In this document: positions 10,401 to 16,818 of the stretch, one piece after another
How positions within the stretch are numbered: position 1 is the first letter of the stretch
How the letters are laid out: the number at the start of each line of letters is the position of its first letter
Source of the DNA: Paractinoplanes bogorensis
GTDB lineage: Bacteria; Actinomycetota; Actinomycetes; Mycobacteriales; Micromonosporaceae
Assembly: GCF_018829635.1 (NCBI RefSeq)
Contig: NZ_JAHKKG010000008.1
Span: 186,001-250,000, forward strand
Length of the DNA: 64,000 nucleotides
Direction: 5' to 3'
The notes under the pieces: model-generated
What the model was told of the DNA's origin: nothing
The model's database searches: none
The model's input: the letters and a program-made list of their open reading frames with translations, nothing else
Made by a program: the position numbers and the translations under genes

Positions 10401-10623
10401 CCGGGGGATCGTCACCCCAGATCAGGCTGATGAGCTCGGTGGTACTCAGCGGCGAGCCCGCGCTGACCAGGAGCAGCGCCAGCAGATAGGCCTGCTGGCG
10501 GGGACCGGGGTCCTGCTCGATCTCGTCACGCCAGACCCGCAACGGGCCGAGGACCTGCAGGCGAAGCCGACCGCCCGGCGACGGTCGGTCCCGGTCAGCT
10601 TCATCGGTTTGCGGCAACGACAT
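7471..10623 (-). CDS. Large SARP-type regulator with AAA/STAND-like ATPase
   Basis: About 1,050 residues. The N-terminal ~90 form an OmpR-like winged-helix DNA-binding domain (LGPLRVWRD ... LISLIWGDDPPVSAVNILQKYVGALRRLLE). A bacterial transcriptional-activation domain follows to ~260, then an ATPase with Walker A QGEPGIGKTHL and Walker B LLLLIDDLQGA, then a helical, TPR-like C-terminus. Such regulators activate secondary metabolism or signalling genes. A GTG at 10659 is an alternative start; the ATG at 10623 has GGCGGGA just upstream. It converges on the WD40 gene and its targets are unknown. Confidence 0.8.
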   Translation of the reverse strand: MSLPQTDEADRDRPSPGGRLRLQVLGPLRVWRDEIEQDPGPRQQAYLLALLLVSAGSPLSTTELISLIWGDDPPVSAVNILQKYVGALRRLLEPELSPREPGSFVQRRGAGYIFRAPPPVLDVVAFREEVRAARSELAQDRPAAALDRYLAAVTLWHGPAGYGLTAGPAADSIFTAVNEEFTTACVRAAGLALSLGRPDQMLPPLQLATWMAPLDERVQAALITALGAAGRQAEALTVYQRVRARLADELGVDPGPALQAAHQSVLRAKEATHEPTRVVGEAAVIGCDQEIAVLRDAARSALDGETGLVLVQGEPGIGKTHLLEQVAAGAERRGTHVVWGRCLSGHGAPSMWVWVQVVNALLEHLPGPEREKWRADELGRLIEPGAADTLGPADSGGRFRLFELVVDLVATVAGQRPLLLLIDDLQGADIASLEMFTHLVARLPDRTAVAGAFRDRAPEPGPELSRMLAVASRMPRHRRVRLGPLDPDQVAELVRRETGQRPEAGAARGIHARTAGNPFFVRELARLLADGTVLSETAVARAGVPSTVRDVVRDRMSGLDVTSTGLAQLAALIAHDIDLGLLARAAGVDAATCLDRLEPLLTLGLVELTPGNPRSVRFAHDLVRESVAGTITHRRSSRLHLDIADAIEPAGGDERLAHHLWSAGPLADPARAVDALVRAGRLAAAKSAFEAAEDQFRAALQVARAAGLAEREFAALSQLTAIAGMRTGFAGSAFELLKRAETLARDLGRERDVADLLFSQLVGSSHFLELDRSAGLARRLLELGEVSDDPIVRTYGLQAWGMQLWNTGDVTGAAEYLNRCDETMLVDLARRADDPLSYDRRLLWPTTLALVNTVHGRYDEARALIETLKGTTGEEPYAVALWTSFASMVAAAAGDPGYALRAVDWGTTRQGGHRFEHVDRYTGLAACWARSVTGDGRTGIGQAREIIATMLDPPQTGISFYLGLLGEMQLADGQLEAAAATLDQAGRLLDSHGQRYPEGLLLVLRARLMLARGEPVAVVRAAAEHARALSAERGAHLFAVRAQELLTAIG

Positions 10624-10771
10624 GTTCCCGCCTGCTCCACCGTCCAGAGTGGTCGGCACGCCCCATGCGCCGACCTCGTCGGCGGTAGCTTAGAGCAGAA
10701 ACCGCCTTCCGAGCCTCCGTGTCCCGGACGGTTCTTCCCGCTCGACGGCTCGGCCGGCCCGGGAAGAAGAG

Positions 10772-10863
10772 CGGAGAGCGGGAGATTCGAACTCCCGGCA
10801 AAGGATGTCCCCCTGCTGCGGATTAGCGGTCCGCCGCCTTAAACCAGACTCGGCCAGCTCTCC
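10772..10863 (-). tRNA. tRNA-Ser(GCT)
   Basis: The reverse complement folds as a class II tRNA: acceptor GGAGAGC/GCTCTCC, anticodon stem GCGGA/TCCGC around loop CCGCTAA (anticodon GCT), a long variable arm, and T arm CGGGAGTTCGAATCTCCCG. No CCA is encoded. Its 5' half is part of the repeat copied at 2528-2620. Confidence 0.93.
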
Positions 10864-10910
10864 TTCGCGCCCCGTACCGGGATCGAACCGGCGACTTCCC
10901 GCTCGACAGG
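10817..10910. repeat. tRNA-spanning direct repeat, intact-array copy
   Basis: This copy of the 93/94-bp repeat runs from the anticodon stem of tRNA-Ser(GCT) to the anticodon loop of tRNA-Asp, inside intact tRNA genes. The partner at 2528-2620 has only the two half-tRNAs. One intact and one truncated copy is what integration into a tRNA locus leaves behind. No integrase is visible between them. Confidence 0.7.
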
Positions 10911-10939
10911 CGGGCGCTCTCCCACTGAGCTAACAGGGC
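10868..10939 (-). tRNA. tRNA-Asp(GTC)
   Basis: Minus-strand cloverleaf: acceptor GCCCTGT/ACGGGGC with one G-U pair, D stem GCTC/GAGC with a short loop, anticodon stem CCCGC/GCGGG around CTGTCGA (anticodon GTC), T arm GCCGGTTCGATCCCGGT. CCA is not encoded. At 72 nt it is slightly short. Confidence 0.9.
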
Positions 10940-10943
10940 CTTG

Positions 10944-11017
10944 CTGCGGGCGGAGGATTCGAACCTCCAACCTCCTGATTCAGAGTCAGGCGTGCTGCCA
11001 AGTTGCACCAGCCCGCA
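10944..11017 (-). tRNA. tRNA-Gln(CTG)
   Basis: Acceptor TGCGGGC/GCCCGCA, anticodon stem around loop CTCTGAA (anticodon CTG), T arm GGAGGTTCGAATCCTCC. Discriminator G. No CCA is encoded. Confidence 0.9.
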
Positions 11018-11028
11018 TTGCCTTTCCG

Positions 11029-11101
11029 TACCGCGAGCGGGATTCGAACCCGCACAAAGCCGGTCTTGAACCGGCCGCCTCTTCCGTTGGGCCACCGCGG
11101 C
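11029..11101 (-). tRNA. Atypical tRNA with CAA anticodon and short variable loop
   Basis: The minus strand folds with anticodon stem GCCGG/CCGGC around loop TTCAAGA (anticodon CAA) and T arm GCGGGTTCGAATCCCGC. The acceptor GCCGCGG/TCGCGGT has G-U pairs at both ends. CAA would decode UUG (Leu), but tRNA-Leu normally has a long variable arm and here it is only five bases (TTTGT). The D stem is just three pairs. It may be a non-canonical array tRNA or a decaying gene. Confidence 0.65.
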
Positions 11102-11105
11102 GCCG

Positions 11106-11178
11106 TGCCTCCCGCCGGGATCGAACCGGCGACCTCACCCGTTTCAGGGGTGCGCTCGACCTGCCGAGCTCGAGAGGC
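11106..11178 (-). tRNA. tRNA-Phe(GAA)
   Basis: Acceptor GCCTCTC/GGGAGGC, D stem GCTC/GAGC, anticodon stem CACCC/GGGTG around CTGAAAC (anticodon GAA), T arm GCCGGTTCGATCCCGGC, discriminator A. No CCA is encoded. Confidence 0.9.
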
Positions 11179-11186
11179 GTGCTGCG

Positions 11187-11259
11187 CGTCCTCGGAGAGA
11201 TTCGAACTCCCGACTCTCGGATCCGTAATCCGAAGCTCTATCCGCTGAGCTACGAGGAC
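11187..11259 (-). tRNA. tRNA-Arg(ACG)
   Basis: Acceptor GTCCTCG/CGAGGAC, D stem GCTC/GAGC, anticodon stem TCGGA/TCCGA around TTACGGA (anticodon ACG), T arm GGGAGTTCGAATCTCTC. It is the first gene of the minus-strand tRNA run. In actinobacteria Arg(ACG) and Ser(GCT) genes are often close neighbours; here four tRNAs lie between them. Confidence 0.93.
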
Positions 11260-11260
11260 A

Positions 11261-11299
11261 AAAGAAAAAACCGCCGTTTCCCGTACGGGGGAAAGGCGG
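11261..11299 (-). terminator. Intrinsic terminator upstream of the tRNA cluster
   Basis: Read on the minus strand, a GC-rich hairpin (CCGCCTTTCCC pairing with GGGAAACGGCGG, one bulge) is followed by TTTTTTCTTTT. It should stop transcripts from the 11447-11791 gene just before tRNA-Arg. The central CCCGTACGGG palindrome recurs elsewhere in the window. Confidence 0.75.
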
Positions 11300-11446
11300 C
11301 GACAAAGCTCAACCAGTGCTGCTACTGGCTTCGCCGCCGAGTCCGGCTGCTGCGCTCGTCGAACGAGCGCAGCGAAAATCGCTGTCGATCGGACGAGGTT
11401 TGCCGTGACATCGGTGCGCTCCTGACGTGGTCGTCTTCGGTGATTC

Positions 11447-11791
11447 CTAAGGTAGGCGCCTCGCCGCGGCCGGGCAACGCATTTTCATCCTTGGCCGGCG
11501 GCGGAAGAAATCTCCAGGACGGCCGGAGGGGCCGTCGGCCCAGAGGTCGACCCGCTCGGCCGGGCCCCACCTGGTGCTGAGCGCCTCGGCAAGACGGGCG
11601 CGTTCCTGGTCGATGGCGTCCCGGGCTGGCTCGACCACGTCCTCGCTGCGGTCATCCCAGAAGTCCTGTGTGAAAGACAGGCGAGCGACATGGTGATCGA
11701 CGTCGCCGAACGCTTCCCGGCGTCCGTAGGCGAGCTCGGGAAACGGCTGCCGGAGCAGAGCCTCAACGGCGGTCTCGTACGTCGAACGCAT
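11447..11791 (-). CDS. Hypothetical protein
   Basis: The ATG at 11791 is preceded by GGAAAGAG at good spacing, so I prefer it to 11833. The ~114-residue product (MRSTYETAVEALLRQPFPEL...) has a hydrophilic, acidic middle and a basic C-terminus. No signal peptide or membrane segment is seen. It ends about 150 bases before a minus-strand terminator and diverges from the oxidoreductase gene. No family recognised. Confidence 0.5.
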   Translation of the reverse strand: MRSTYETAVEALLRQPFPELAYGRREAFGDVDHHVARLSFTQDFWDDRSEDVVEPARDAIDQERARLAEALSTRWGPAERVDLWADGPSGRPGDFFRRRPRMKMRCPAAARRLP

Positions 11792-11893
11792 CGGGTCGCT
11801 CTTTCCGAAGGGCCTGGTCCGGCGGTCGAGCATAGCGGCTCTGTGATCGTGTTCACGAGATAACTAGCCGGTCGGCAAGCTAGTTTGAAAGGC

Positions 11894-12790
11894 ATGCGTG
11901 CACTTCGTTTTCACACCTACGGCGAACCGGCCGACGTGCTTCAGCTGGACGAGATGGTGGCGCCGGAGCCGGGGCCGGGCCAGATCCGGATCAGTGTTGA
12001 AGCCTGTGGGCTTACCCCGGCCGACTGGGCCATCTGTGGCGGCATCCACCACGGCGACCTCCCGCGCGGGATCGGGCTGGAGGTCGCCGGCACGGTCGAC
12101 GCGGTCGGGCCGGGCGTCACCGATGTGCGGGTGGGTGACGCCGTGTTCGGGCCGGCGCCCTACCTGGGACCGTCGGCGGGTGCGGCGGACCAGGCCGTGA
12201 TGGACATCTGGTTTCCGCGTCCGGCGGGGCTGAGCGCGGTCGAGGCGGCGGCGCTGCCCATGGCGGTGGAGACCGCTTTTCGGGGGCTCGTGGCGCTGGG
12301 TGACGTGTCCGGGCGGACGGTGCTGGTGAGCGGGGCCGGCACCACGATCGGGCTCGCCGCGGCCCAGATCGCGGTGCGGCTGGGTGCCCGCGTCATCGCG
12401 AGTGCTGGCGACACGTTCGCCGGCTTGCTGCGTGAGGCGGGGGCGGCTGTGGTTGCGTACGGGAAAGGTCTTGGTCAAAGGGTGACGGCTATGGCGGGTG
12501 GCCCGGTCGATCTGGTTTTCGACAGTGCGCCGGCCGGGACCATGCCGGAGCTGCTGACCACCGTCACCGACCCGGCTCATATCGTCACCGTGACCGATTT
12601 CGCCGCGCTGCGCGATCTGAGGGTGCGTAGCGCGGGCATGAACCAGCGTTACGACGTGCTCGGCGAATATGCGGGGGTGGTCACCGTTCCGGTCGCGGGC
12701 ACCTACCGGCTCGAGGATTGGCGTGCGCCGCTGGCGATCAGCCGGTCGGGGCGGGCGCGGGGCAAGCACCTGCTGATCCCGCATGGCTGA
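11894..12790 (+). CDS. Zinc-less MDR/quinone-oxidoreductase family NADP-dependent oxidoreductase
   Basis: A 298-residue medium-chain dehydrogenase/reductase without structural or catalytic zinc ligands. The N-terminal GroES-like domain has GEPADVLQLDE, PGPGQIRISVEACGL and GLEVAGTVDAVG. The Rossmann part has SGAGTTIGLAAAQIAVRLGARVIA. Such enzymes reduce quinones or enones with NADPH. AAAGG lies close to the ATG at 11894; the TTG at 11885 is less likely. A TetR gene overlaps its 3' end and probably controls the pair. Confidence 0.85.
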   Translation: MRALRFHTYGEPADVLQLDEMVAPEPGPGQIRISVEACGLTPADWAICGGIHHGDLPRGIGLEVAGTVDAVGPGVTDVRVGDAVFGPAPYLGPSAGAADQAVMDIWFPRPAGLSAVEAAALPMAVETAFRGLVALGDVSGRTVLVSGAGTTIGLAAAQIAVRLGARVIASAGDTFAGLLREAGAAVVAYGKGLGQRVTAMAGGPVDLVFDSAPAGTMPELLTTVTDPAHIVTVTDFAALRDLRVRSAGMNQRYDVLGEYAGVVTVPVAGTYRLEDWRAPLAISRSGRARGKHLLIPHG

Positions 12791-13304
12791 CCAGCGGCGC
12801 ACCGACACCCGGGAGCGGGTGCTGTCCGTCGCCCTCGAACTGTTCGCCCGGCAGGGATATCAGGCGACGTCGTTGCGGGAGATCTCCGAGCGGCTCGGTG
12901 TCACCAAGGCCGCGGTCTACTTCCACTTCCGGACCAAGCCGGAGATTCTCACCGCGCTGCTGCGCGACTACGCGGACAGCATCGCCGCCCTGGCCGCCGA
13001 CGCCGAGGCCGGGCACGACCAGGAGGATGTGCTGCGCCGGTACGCCGCTCTGCAGCAGAAGTGGGGGCTCGGCCTGGTCCTGCTCCTGCAGCAGAACTAC
13101 CGGGAGATCCGCGACCTGCCGATCCGGGACGAGGTCCGCTCGGTGACCGATTCGCTGGTGCGGGCGCTCGCGCCGGCCGGGGACCATCTGCGGGCACGTC
13201 TGGCGCTGACAACTTTCCAGGTCGCAGCCACAAACGAGGAGGCCGACGACGACGCCGCCCTCGCTCTCGCGCTGGAGGTCCTGCGGGGCGTCCGGCCGGG
13301 ATGA
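12783..13304 (+). CDS. TetR-family transcriptional regulator
   Basis: A 173-residue protein with a typical TetR N-terminus: TRERVLSVALELFARQGYQATSLREISERLGVTKAAVYFHF in pieces around residues 9-48, the helix-turn-helix being ISERLGVTKAAVYFHF. The C-terminal ligand-binding part is helical and Leu/Ala-rich. It overlaps the oxidoreductase gene by 8 bases, so the two are co-transcribed. The likely role is repression of that operon in response to a small molecule; the ligand is unknown. Confidence 0.87.
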   Translation: MADQRRTDTRERVLSVALELFARQGYQATSLREISERLGVTKAAVYFHFRTKPEILTALLRDYADSIAALAADAEAGHDQEDVLRRYAALQQKWGLGLVLLLQQNYREIRDLPIRDEVRSVTDSLVRALAPAGDHLRARLALTTFQVAATNEEADDDAALALALEVLRGVRPG

Positions 13305-13340
13305 TCGTCGGCCGAGGTTCGAAACACCTGGTGGCGGGGC

Positions 13341-14576
13341 ATGTCTCGAGGCGTGCTGCTGCCTACGCCCGACTCCGCCCGCGACTGGGTCCGAGCCCAC
13401 CTGAGTGATCTCTGCGGCGACGATCCGGTCGCGTCCCCGGCCTTTCGCGGCGGGCAGCAGGCGGCCGACAACGTGCTCGCGAAGCTCGACCTCACCGGCT
13501 ACGCGAGCCGCCGCAACGACGTGCTCCCGCGTTCCCGGCGGGGTGCGACCATGATTTCCCCGTACGTACGGCATGGGCTGATCGATCTCCCGACCGCCTG
13601 GGAGTTCGCCGCCTCGGCGCCGCCCCGCGACCGGAACAAGTTCCGCGACGAGCTGGCCTGGCAGGAGTACGCCCGCCACCTGTACGCGCGGGTCGGCCGC
13701 CGTAACGCGAGTGCGCTGCGAGCCGCCCCGGCGCGTGCGGGCCGCCGTTGGGACGAGCCGTGGCCGACGGACATGAACTGTGTGTCGACGTGCGTCGAGG
13801 AGCTCGAGTCCGACGGCTGGCTGGTCAATCAGACCCGGATGTGGTTGTCGTCGCAGTGGACCGTACGGGCCGGGGCCGAGTGGACCGCGGGCGAGGACAG
13901 GTTCTTCACGCACCTGCTCGACGGGTCCCGGGCCGCGAACCGGCTCGGCTGGCAGTGGACGATCGGCGCGGGTACCGGCAAGCCGTACGGCTTCTCGCGC
14001 TGGCAGGTGCGCAAGCGGGCGCCGCAGCTGTGCCAGGACTGCGCCCTGAACACGGCCTGCCCGATCGAGCACTGGCCGCCGGACGCGCCCCCGTCCGAGC
14101 GACCCGAGCCCGAGCCGTTGCTGCGACACGATCCCGACCCGGAGTCGACCGGCGGCCCCCGCGCGCCGGAGCACCGGGCCGACCCGTCGGCGGTGTGGCT
14201 CACTGCCGAGTCGCTCGGCGACGCCGACCCGGCGCTGACCGCCCACCCGGATCTACCGGCGATCTTCGTGTTCGACGAGCCGCTGCTCGCACGGTTGCGG
14301 TTGTCGGGCAAGCGGTTGGTGTTCCTGGCCGAGACCCTGGCCGACCTGGCGTCCCGGCGGCCGGTCGAGATCCGGCGGGGGAGGGTGGCCGACGAACTGG
14401 CCGGCCGGGCGGTGGCCGTGACGTGGGCGCCGGTGCCCGGCTTCCGATCGCGGGCGAAAGCCGTCGAGCCGGCCGTCGTGCATCCGTGGCGGTGGTTGTA
14501 CCGGCCGCATGCCGGCTCGATCATCTCCTATTCGGCCTGGCGGAAGGGACTCCGTGGACGCGAAGACGTGCGCTAG
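13341..14576 (+). CDS. Photolyase/cryptochrome-like FAD-binding protein with inverted domain order
   Basis: The first ~250 residues match the photolyase FAD-binding domain: ISPYVRHGLIDLPTAW, DELAWQEYARHLY, WLVNQTRMWLSSQW, FFTHLLDGSRAANRLGWQW and a CQDCALNTAC cysteine cluster. The last ~120 resemble the alpha/beta domain normally at the N-terminus: AIFVFDEPLLARLRLSGKRL, FLAETLADLASR, VEIRRG. The order is therefore FAD domain first, Rossmann-like domain second. It overlaps a DUF2256/DUF3253 gene, often found with photolyases. DNA repair or light sensing is the family role; activity here is uncertain. Confidence 0.75.
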   Translation: MSRGVLLPTPDSARDWVRAHLSDLCGDDPVASPAFRGGQQAADNVLAKLDLTGYASRRNDVLPRSRRGATMISPYVRHGLIDLPTAWEFAASAPPRDRNKFRDELAWQEYARHLYARVGRRNASALRAAPARAGRRWDEPWPTDMNCVSTCVEELESDGWLVNQTRMWLSSQWTVRAGAEWTAGEDRFFTHLLDGSRAANRLGWQWTIGAGTGKPYGFSRWQVRKRAPQLCQDCALNTACPIEHWPPDAPPSERPEPEPLLRHDPDPESTGGPRAPEHRADPSAVWLTAESLGDADPALTAHPDLPAIFVFDEPLLARLRLSGKRLVFLAETLADLASRRPVEIRRGRVADELAGRAVAVTWAPVPGFRSRAKAVEPAVVHPWRWLYRPHAGSIISYSAWRKGLRGREDVR

Positions 14577-14877
14577 CTGTGGCCGGCGGATCGAGTGGCG
14601 CAAGGCCTGGGCCGACGACTGGGAGCAGGTGCGCTGGTGCAGCCAGGCGTGCCGCCGCCGCGGATTCCGCGAGGCGGACCGCCGGCTGGAGGAGAGAATC
14701 CTCGCGGCGGCCGAGCGGACCCGCCGCCTCCCGCTGGCCACGGTCGACGGTGACCGTGAGGACGTCCGACGCGCCGCACGCCGGCTGGCCGCCGCCGGTC
14801 AGGTGCGCTGGACTCAGAAAGGCCACCCCGTCGACCCCAGTACCGCCCGCGGCGACGTCGAGATCGCCACAATCTAG
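14554..14877 (+). CDS. DUF2256-DUF3253 protein
   Basis: The GTG at 14554 follows GGAAGGGA and lies inside the end of the photolyase-like gene (23-base overlap), implying coupled translation. The 107-residue protein starts with a DUF2256-like zinc-knuckle: CASCGRRIEWRKAW then WCSQACRRR. The second half (LEERILAAAE...VRRAARRLAAAGQVRWTQKG) matches DUF3253, a small winged-helix-like domain. DUF2256 proteins commonly neighbour photolyase/cryptochrome genes; their role is unknown. Confidence 0.8.
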   Translation: MDAKTCASCGRRIEWRKAWADDWEQVRWCSQACRRRGFREADRRLEERILAAAERTRRLPLATVDGDREDVRRAARRLAAAGQVRWTQKGHPVDPSTARGDVEIATI

Positions 14878-14879
14878 TC

Positions 14880-15707
14880 ATGGTCCTCGGTCTCTTCGGC
14901 GCCTTCGGCTCGGCGCTCTGCTACGGCATCGCCTCGACGATGCAGGCGCTCGCCGTCCGGCGGACCGCCCCGGCCGAGGGCCTGGACCTGGGGCTGGTCG
15001 TGCGGCTGGCGCGTTCCTGGCGCTACCTGCTCGGGCTCGCGTTCGACGGCCTGGCCTTCTTGCTGTCCCTGGCCGCCCTGCGTAGCCTTCCGCTGTTCGT
15101 GGTGCAGTCGATCGTGGCGAGTTTCCTGGCCGTGACCGCCGTCCTGGGCGCTCTCGTGCTGAAGCTGCCGTTGCGCCGCAGCGACAAGATCGGGGTGGCC
15201 GTCGTCGTGGCCGGTCTGGTCCTGGTCGGCCTGGCCGCGGCCGAGGAGACACCGAAACCCGTCTCGATGACCGTCAGCTGGACGATCCTGGGGTCGTCGA
15301 TCGCGCTGCTCGCCGTCGCCGTCGCGGTGGGACGGCGCCCGGGTTCGGCTGCTCTGGGCGCCGTGGCCGGTCTGGGTTTCGGCATCGTCGCGGTCGCGAC
15401 CCGGACCCTGCCGGCTCCGCTGACGATCAGCGGCCTGCTCGCCGACCCGGCCGCCTACGGGCTGGTCATCAGCGGCGGCACCGCCCTGCTGTCGTACTCG
15501 ATCGCCCTGCAACGAGGTTCGGTCACCCTCGCGACCGCGCCGCTGGTCGTGCTGGAAACCGTCGTCCCGGCCGCGGTCGGCCTGCTGCTGCTCGGCGACA
15601 AGACCCGGCCGGGCTGGGGCGTGGCCGCGGCCGCCGGGTTCGTCATCGCCGTTCTGGGCGCGCTGAGCCTGGCCCGCCACGGCGAGATCCAGGCCGAGCC
15701 CGGCTAG
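14880..15707 (+). CDS. DMT/EamA-like multi-pass membrane protein
   Basis: A 275-residue protein with about nine hydrophobic segments and two similar halves, as in the drug/metabolite transporter superfamily. MVLGLFGAFGSALCYGIASTMQALAVRR opens the first half in pieces, and LSYSIALQRGSVTLATAPLVVLETVVPA lies in the last third. It starts 2 bases after the preceding stop and converges on the next gene with a 4-base overlap. No substrate can be assigned. Confidence 0.7.
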   Translation: MVLGLFGAFGSALCYGIASTMQALAVRRTAPAEGLDLGLVVRLARSWRYLLGLAFDGLAFLLSLAALRSLPLFVVQSIVASFLAVTAVLGALVLKLPLRRSDKIGVAVVVAGLVLVGLAAAEETPKPVSMTVSWTILGSSIALLAVAVAVGRRPGSAALGAVAGLGFGIVAVATRTLPAPLTISGLLADPAAYGLVISGGTALLSYSIALQRGSVTLATAPLVVLETVVPAAVGLLLLGDKTRPGWGVAAAAGFVIAVLGALSLARHGEIQAEPG

Positions 15708-16756
15708 GTGTCCGTCTTCGGCTTCGGACCGGTGGACCGCAGGCTGCCGAGCCGCGACAACGCGTCGAACCAGAACCGCGCCCCCGGCAGCAGCGTCAGC
15801 GTCATCAGCGCCCAGCCGACCAGAACCACGAGGACGGACAGGAACCCGGACCAGCCGCTGGAGTGCGGGGACACCAGACCGCGCTGCTCCCACCAGCCGC
15901 ATTTCTCGGGCGCGGCGCACTCGGGCACCGGCGCCCACCCGATCGGCAGGCCGGCCCCGCGAACCTGGTCGATCTGCCCGCGTACCTCCCGCAGACAGGT
16001 CGCCGGGTCCTTGTCCCCGCATTGCGCCGCCCGCGTGGCCTCGGTGACGACCGAGGCACGCAACGCCTGGTCGGTGTAGAGCGACCGGGTGATCTGGACG
16101 GCGTCGAGGTTGAACAGCAGAACCAGCAGGACGCCGAGCGCGAGGGAGATCCACCGTACGTGCCGCTTGTACCAGCCGGACACCCGGGCCATGTGGTCGT
16201 CGTACCACTCCTCGATGTTCCGGCGGAATCGGGCGACGTCCTGGTCCGCCGCGTTCGCGAGTGCGAGCAACGAGGCGCGCAGGTGATTTGCGGGCAGCCC
16301 TTCGAGGACGGTACGGATCTCGTCCATCTTGGTCTTGCCCGTGGCATCGGGAATGACGGTGTCGAACAAGGCGCGGGCGAACGATCGGCCCGACAGGTAG
16401 GCCGGCAGCCGGCGTCGTGCGCGCCCGCTCAGTTTCGCATTCCCTGCGTTCGCCGGTATCCGCGCCTTGTCGGCCGACGAGCAGATCAGGGGGTGCTTCA
16501 TCAGTTCGGGCGTCATCGGCGCAGGCGGGTCGCCCTCGACCGGTGCCGGCGGCTTCGAGGTGCGGGCGAACAGATCGCCGAAGGAGAGCTTGAAATGCCC
16601 CGAACCGTCGACCAGCGTGCGGATACCGCGCAGCAGATACTCACCCCGGAGACCCATGAAACGCGTGATCATCTCGGTCAGCAGCGACACGATGATCGCG
16701 AACGTCCCGAAGATGAAGACCAGCCCGATGACCGTTTCCAGAACGAGATTGTCCAT
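15704..16756 (-). CDS. Membrane protein of unknown function
   Basis: The 350-residue protein has an N-terminal membrane segment (TVIGLVFIFGTFAIIVSLLTE) followed by a conserved-looking MITRFMGLRGEYLLRGIRTL helix. A hydrophilic region of ~150 residues follows, then a second segment near 200 (WISLALGVLLVLLFNL), a cysteine-containing extracytoplasmic stretch and a third segment near 310. It resembles uncharacterised bacterial proteins starting with a TM helix and an LRxGIxxL motif. Its end overlaps the convergent DMT-type gene. Function unknown. Confidence 0.65.
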   Translation of the reverse strand: MDNLVLETVIGLVFIFGTFAIIVSLLTEMITRFMGLRGEYLLRGIRTLVDGSGHFKLSFGDLFARTSKPPAPVEGDPPAPMTPELMKHPLICSSADKARIPANAGNAKLSGRARRRLPAYLSGRSFARALFDTVIPDATGKTKMDEIRTVLEGLPANHLRASLLALANAADQDVARFRRNIEEWYDDHMARVSGWYKRHVRWISLALGVLLVLLFNLDAVQITRSLYTDQALRASVVTEATRAAQCGDKDPATCLREVRGQIDQVRGAGLPIGWAPVPECAAPEKCGWWEQRGLVSPHSSGWSGFLSVLVVLVGWALMTLTLLPGARFWFDALSRLGSLRSTGPKPKTDT

Positions 16757-16818
16757 GGTCCCGTGACGCTACTCGGGCCCTCACAGCGGCACATGAGCCG
16801 ATCATCCGATATGGCGGG

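Noticed and set aside
11485..11895. A 136-codon minus-strand frame overlapping 11447-11791
   Set aside because: The alternative frame has a better start site and more protein-like composition.
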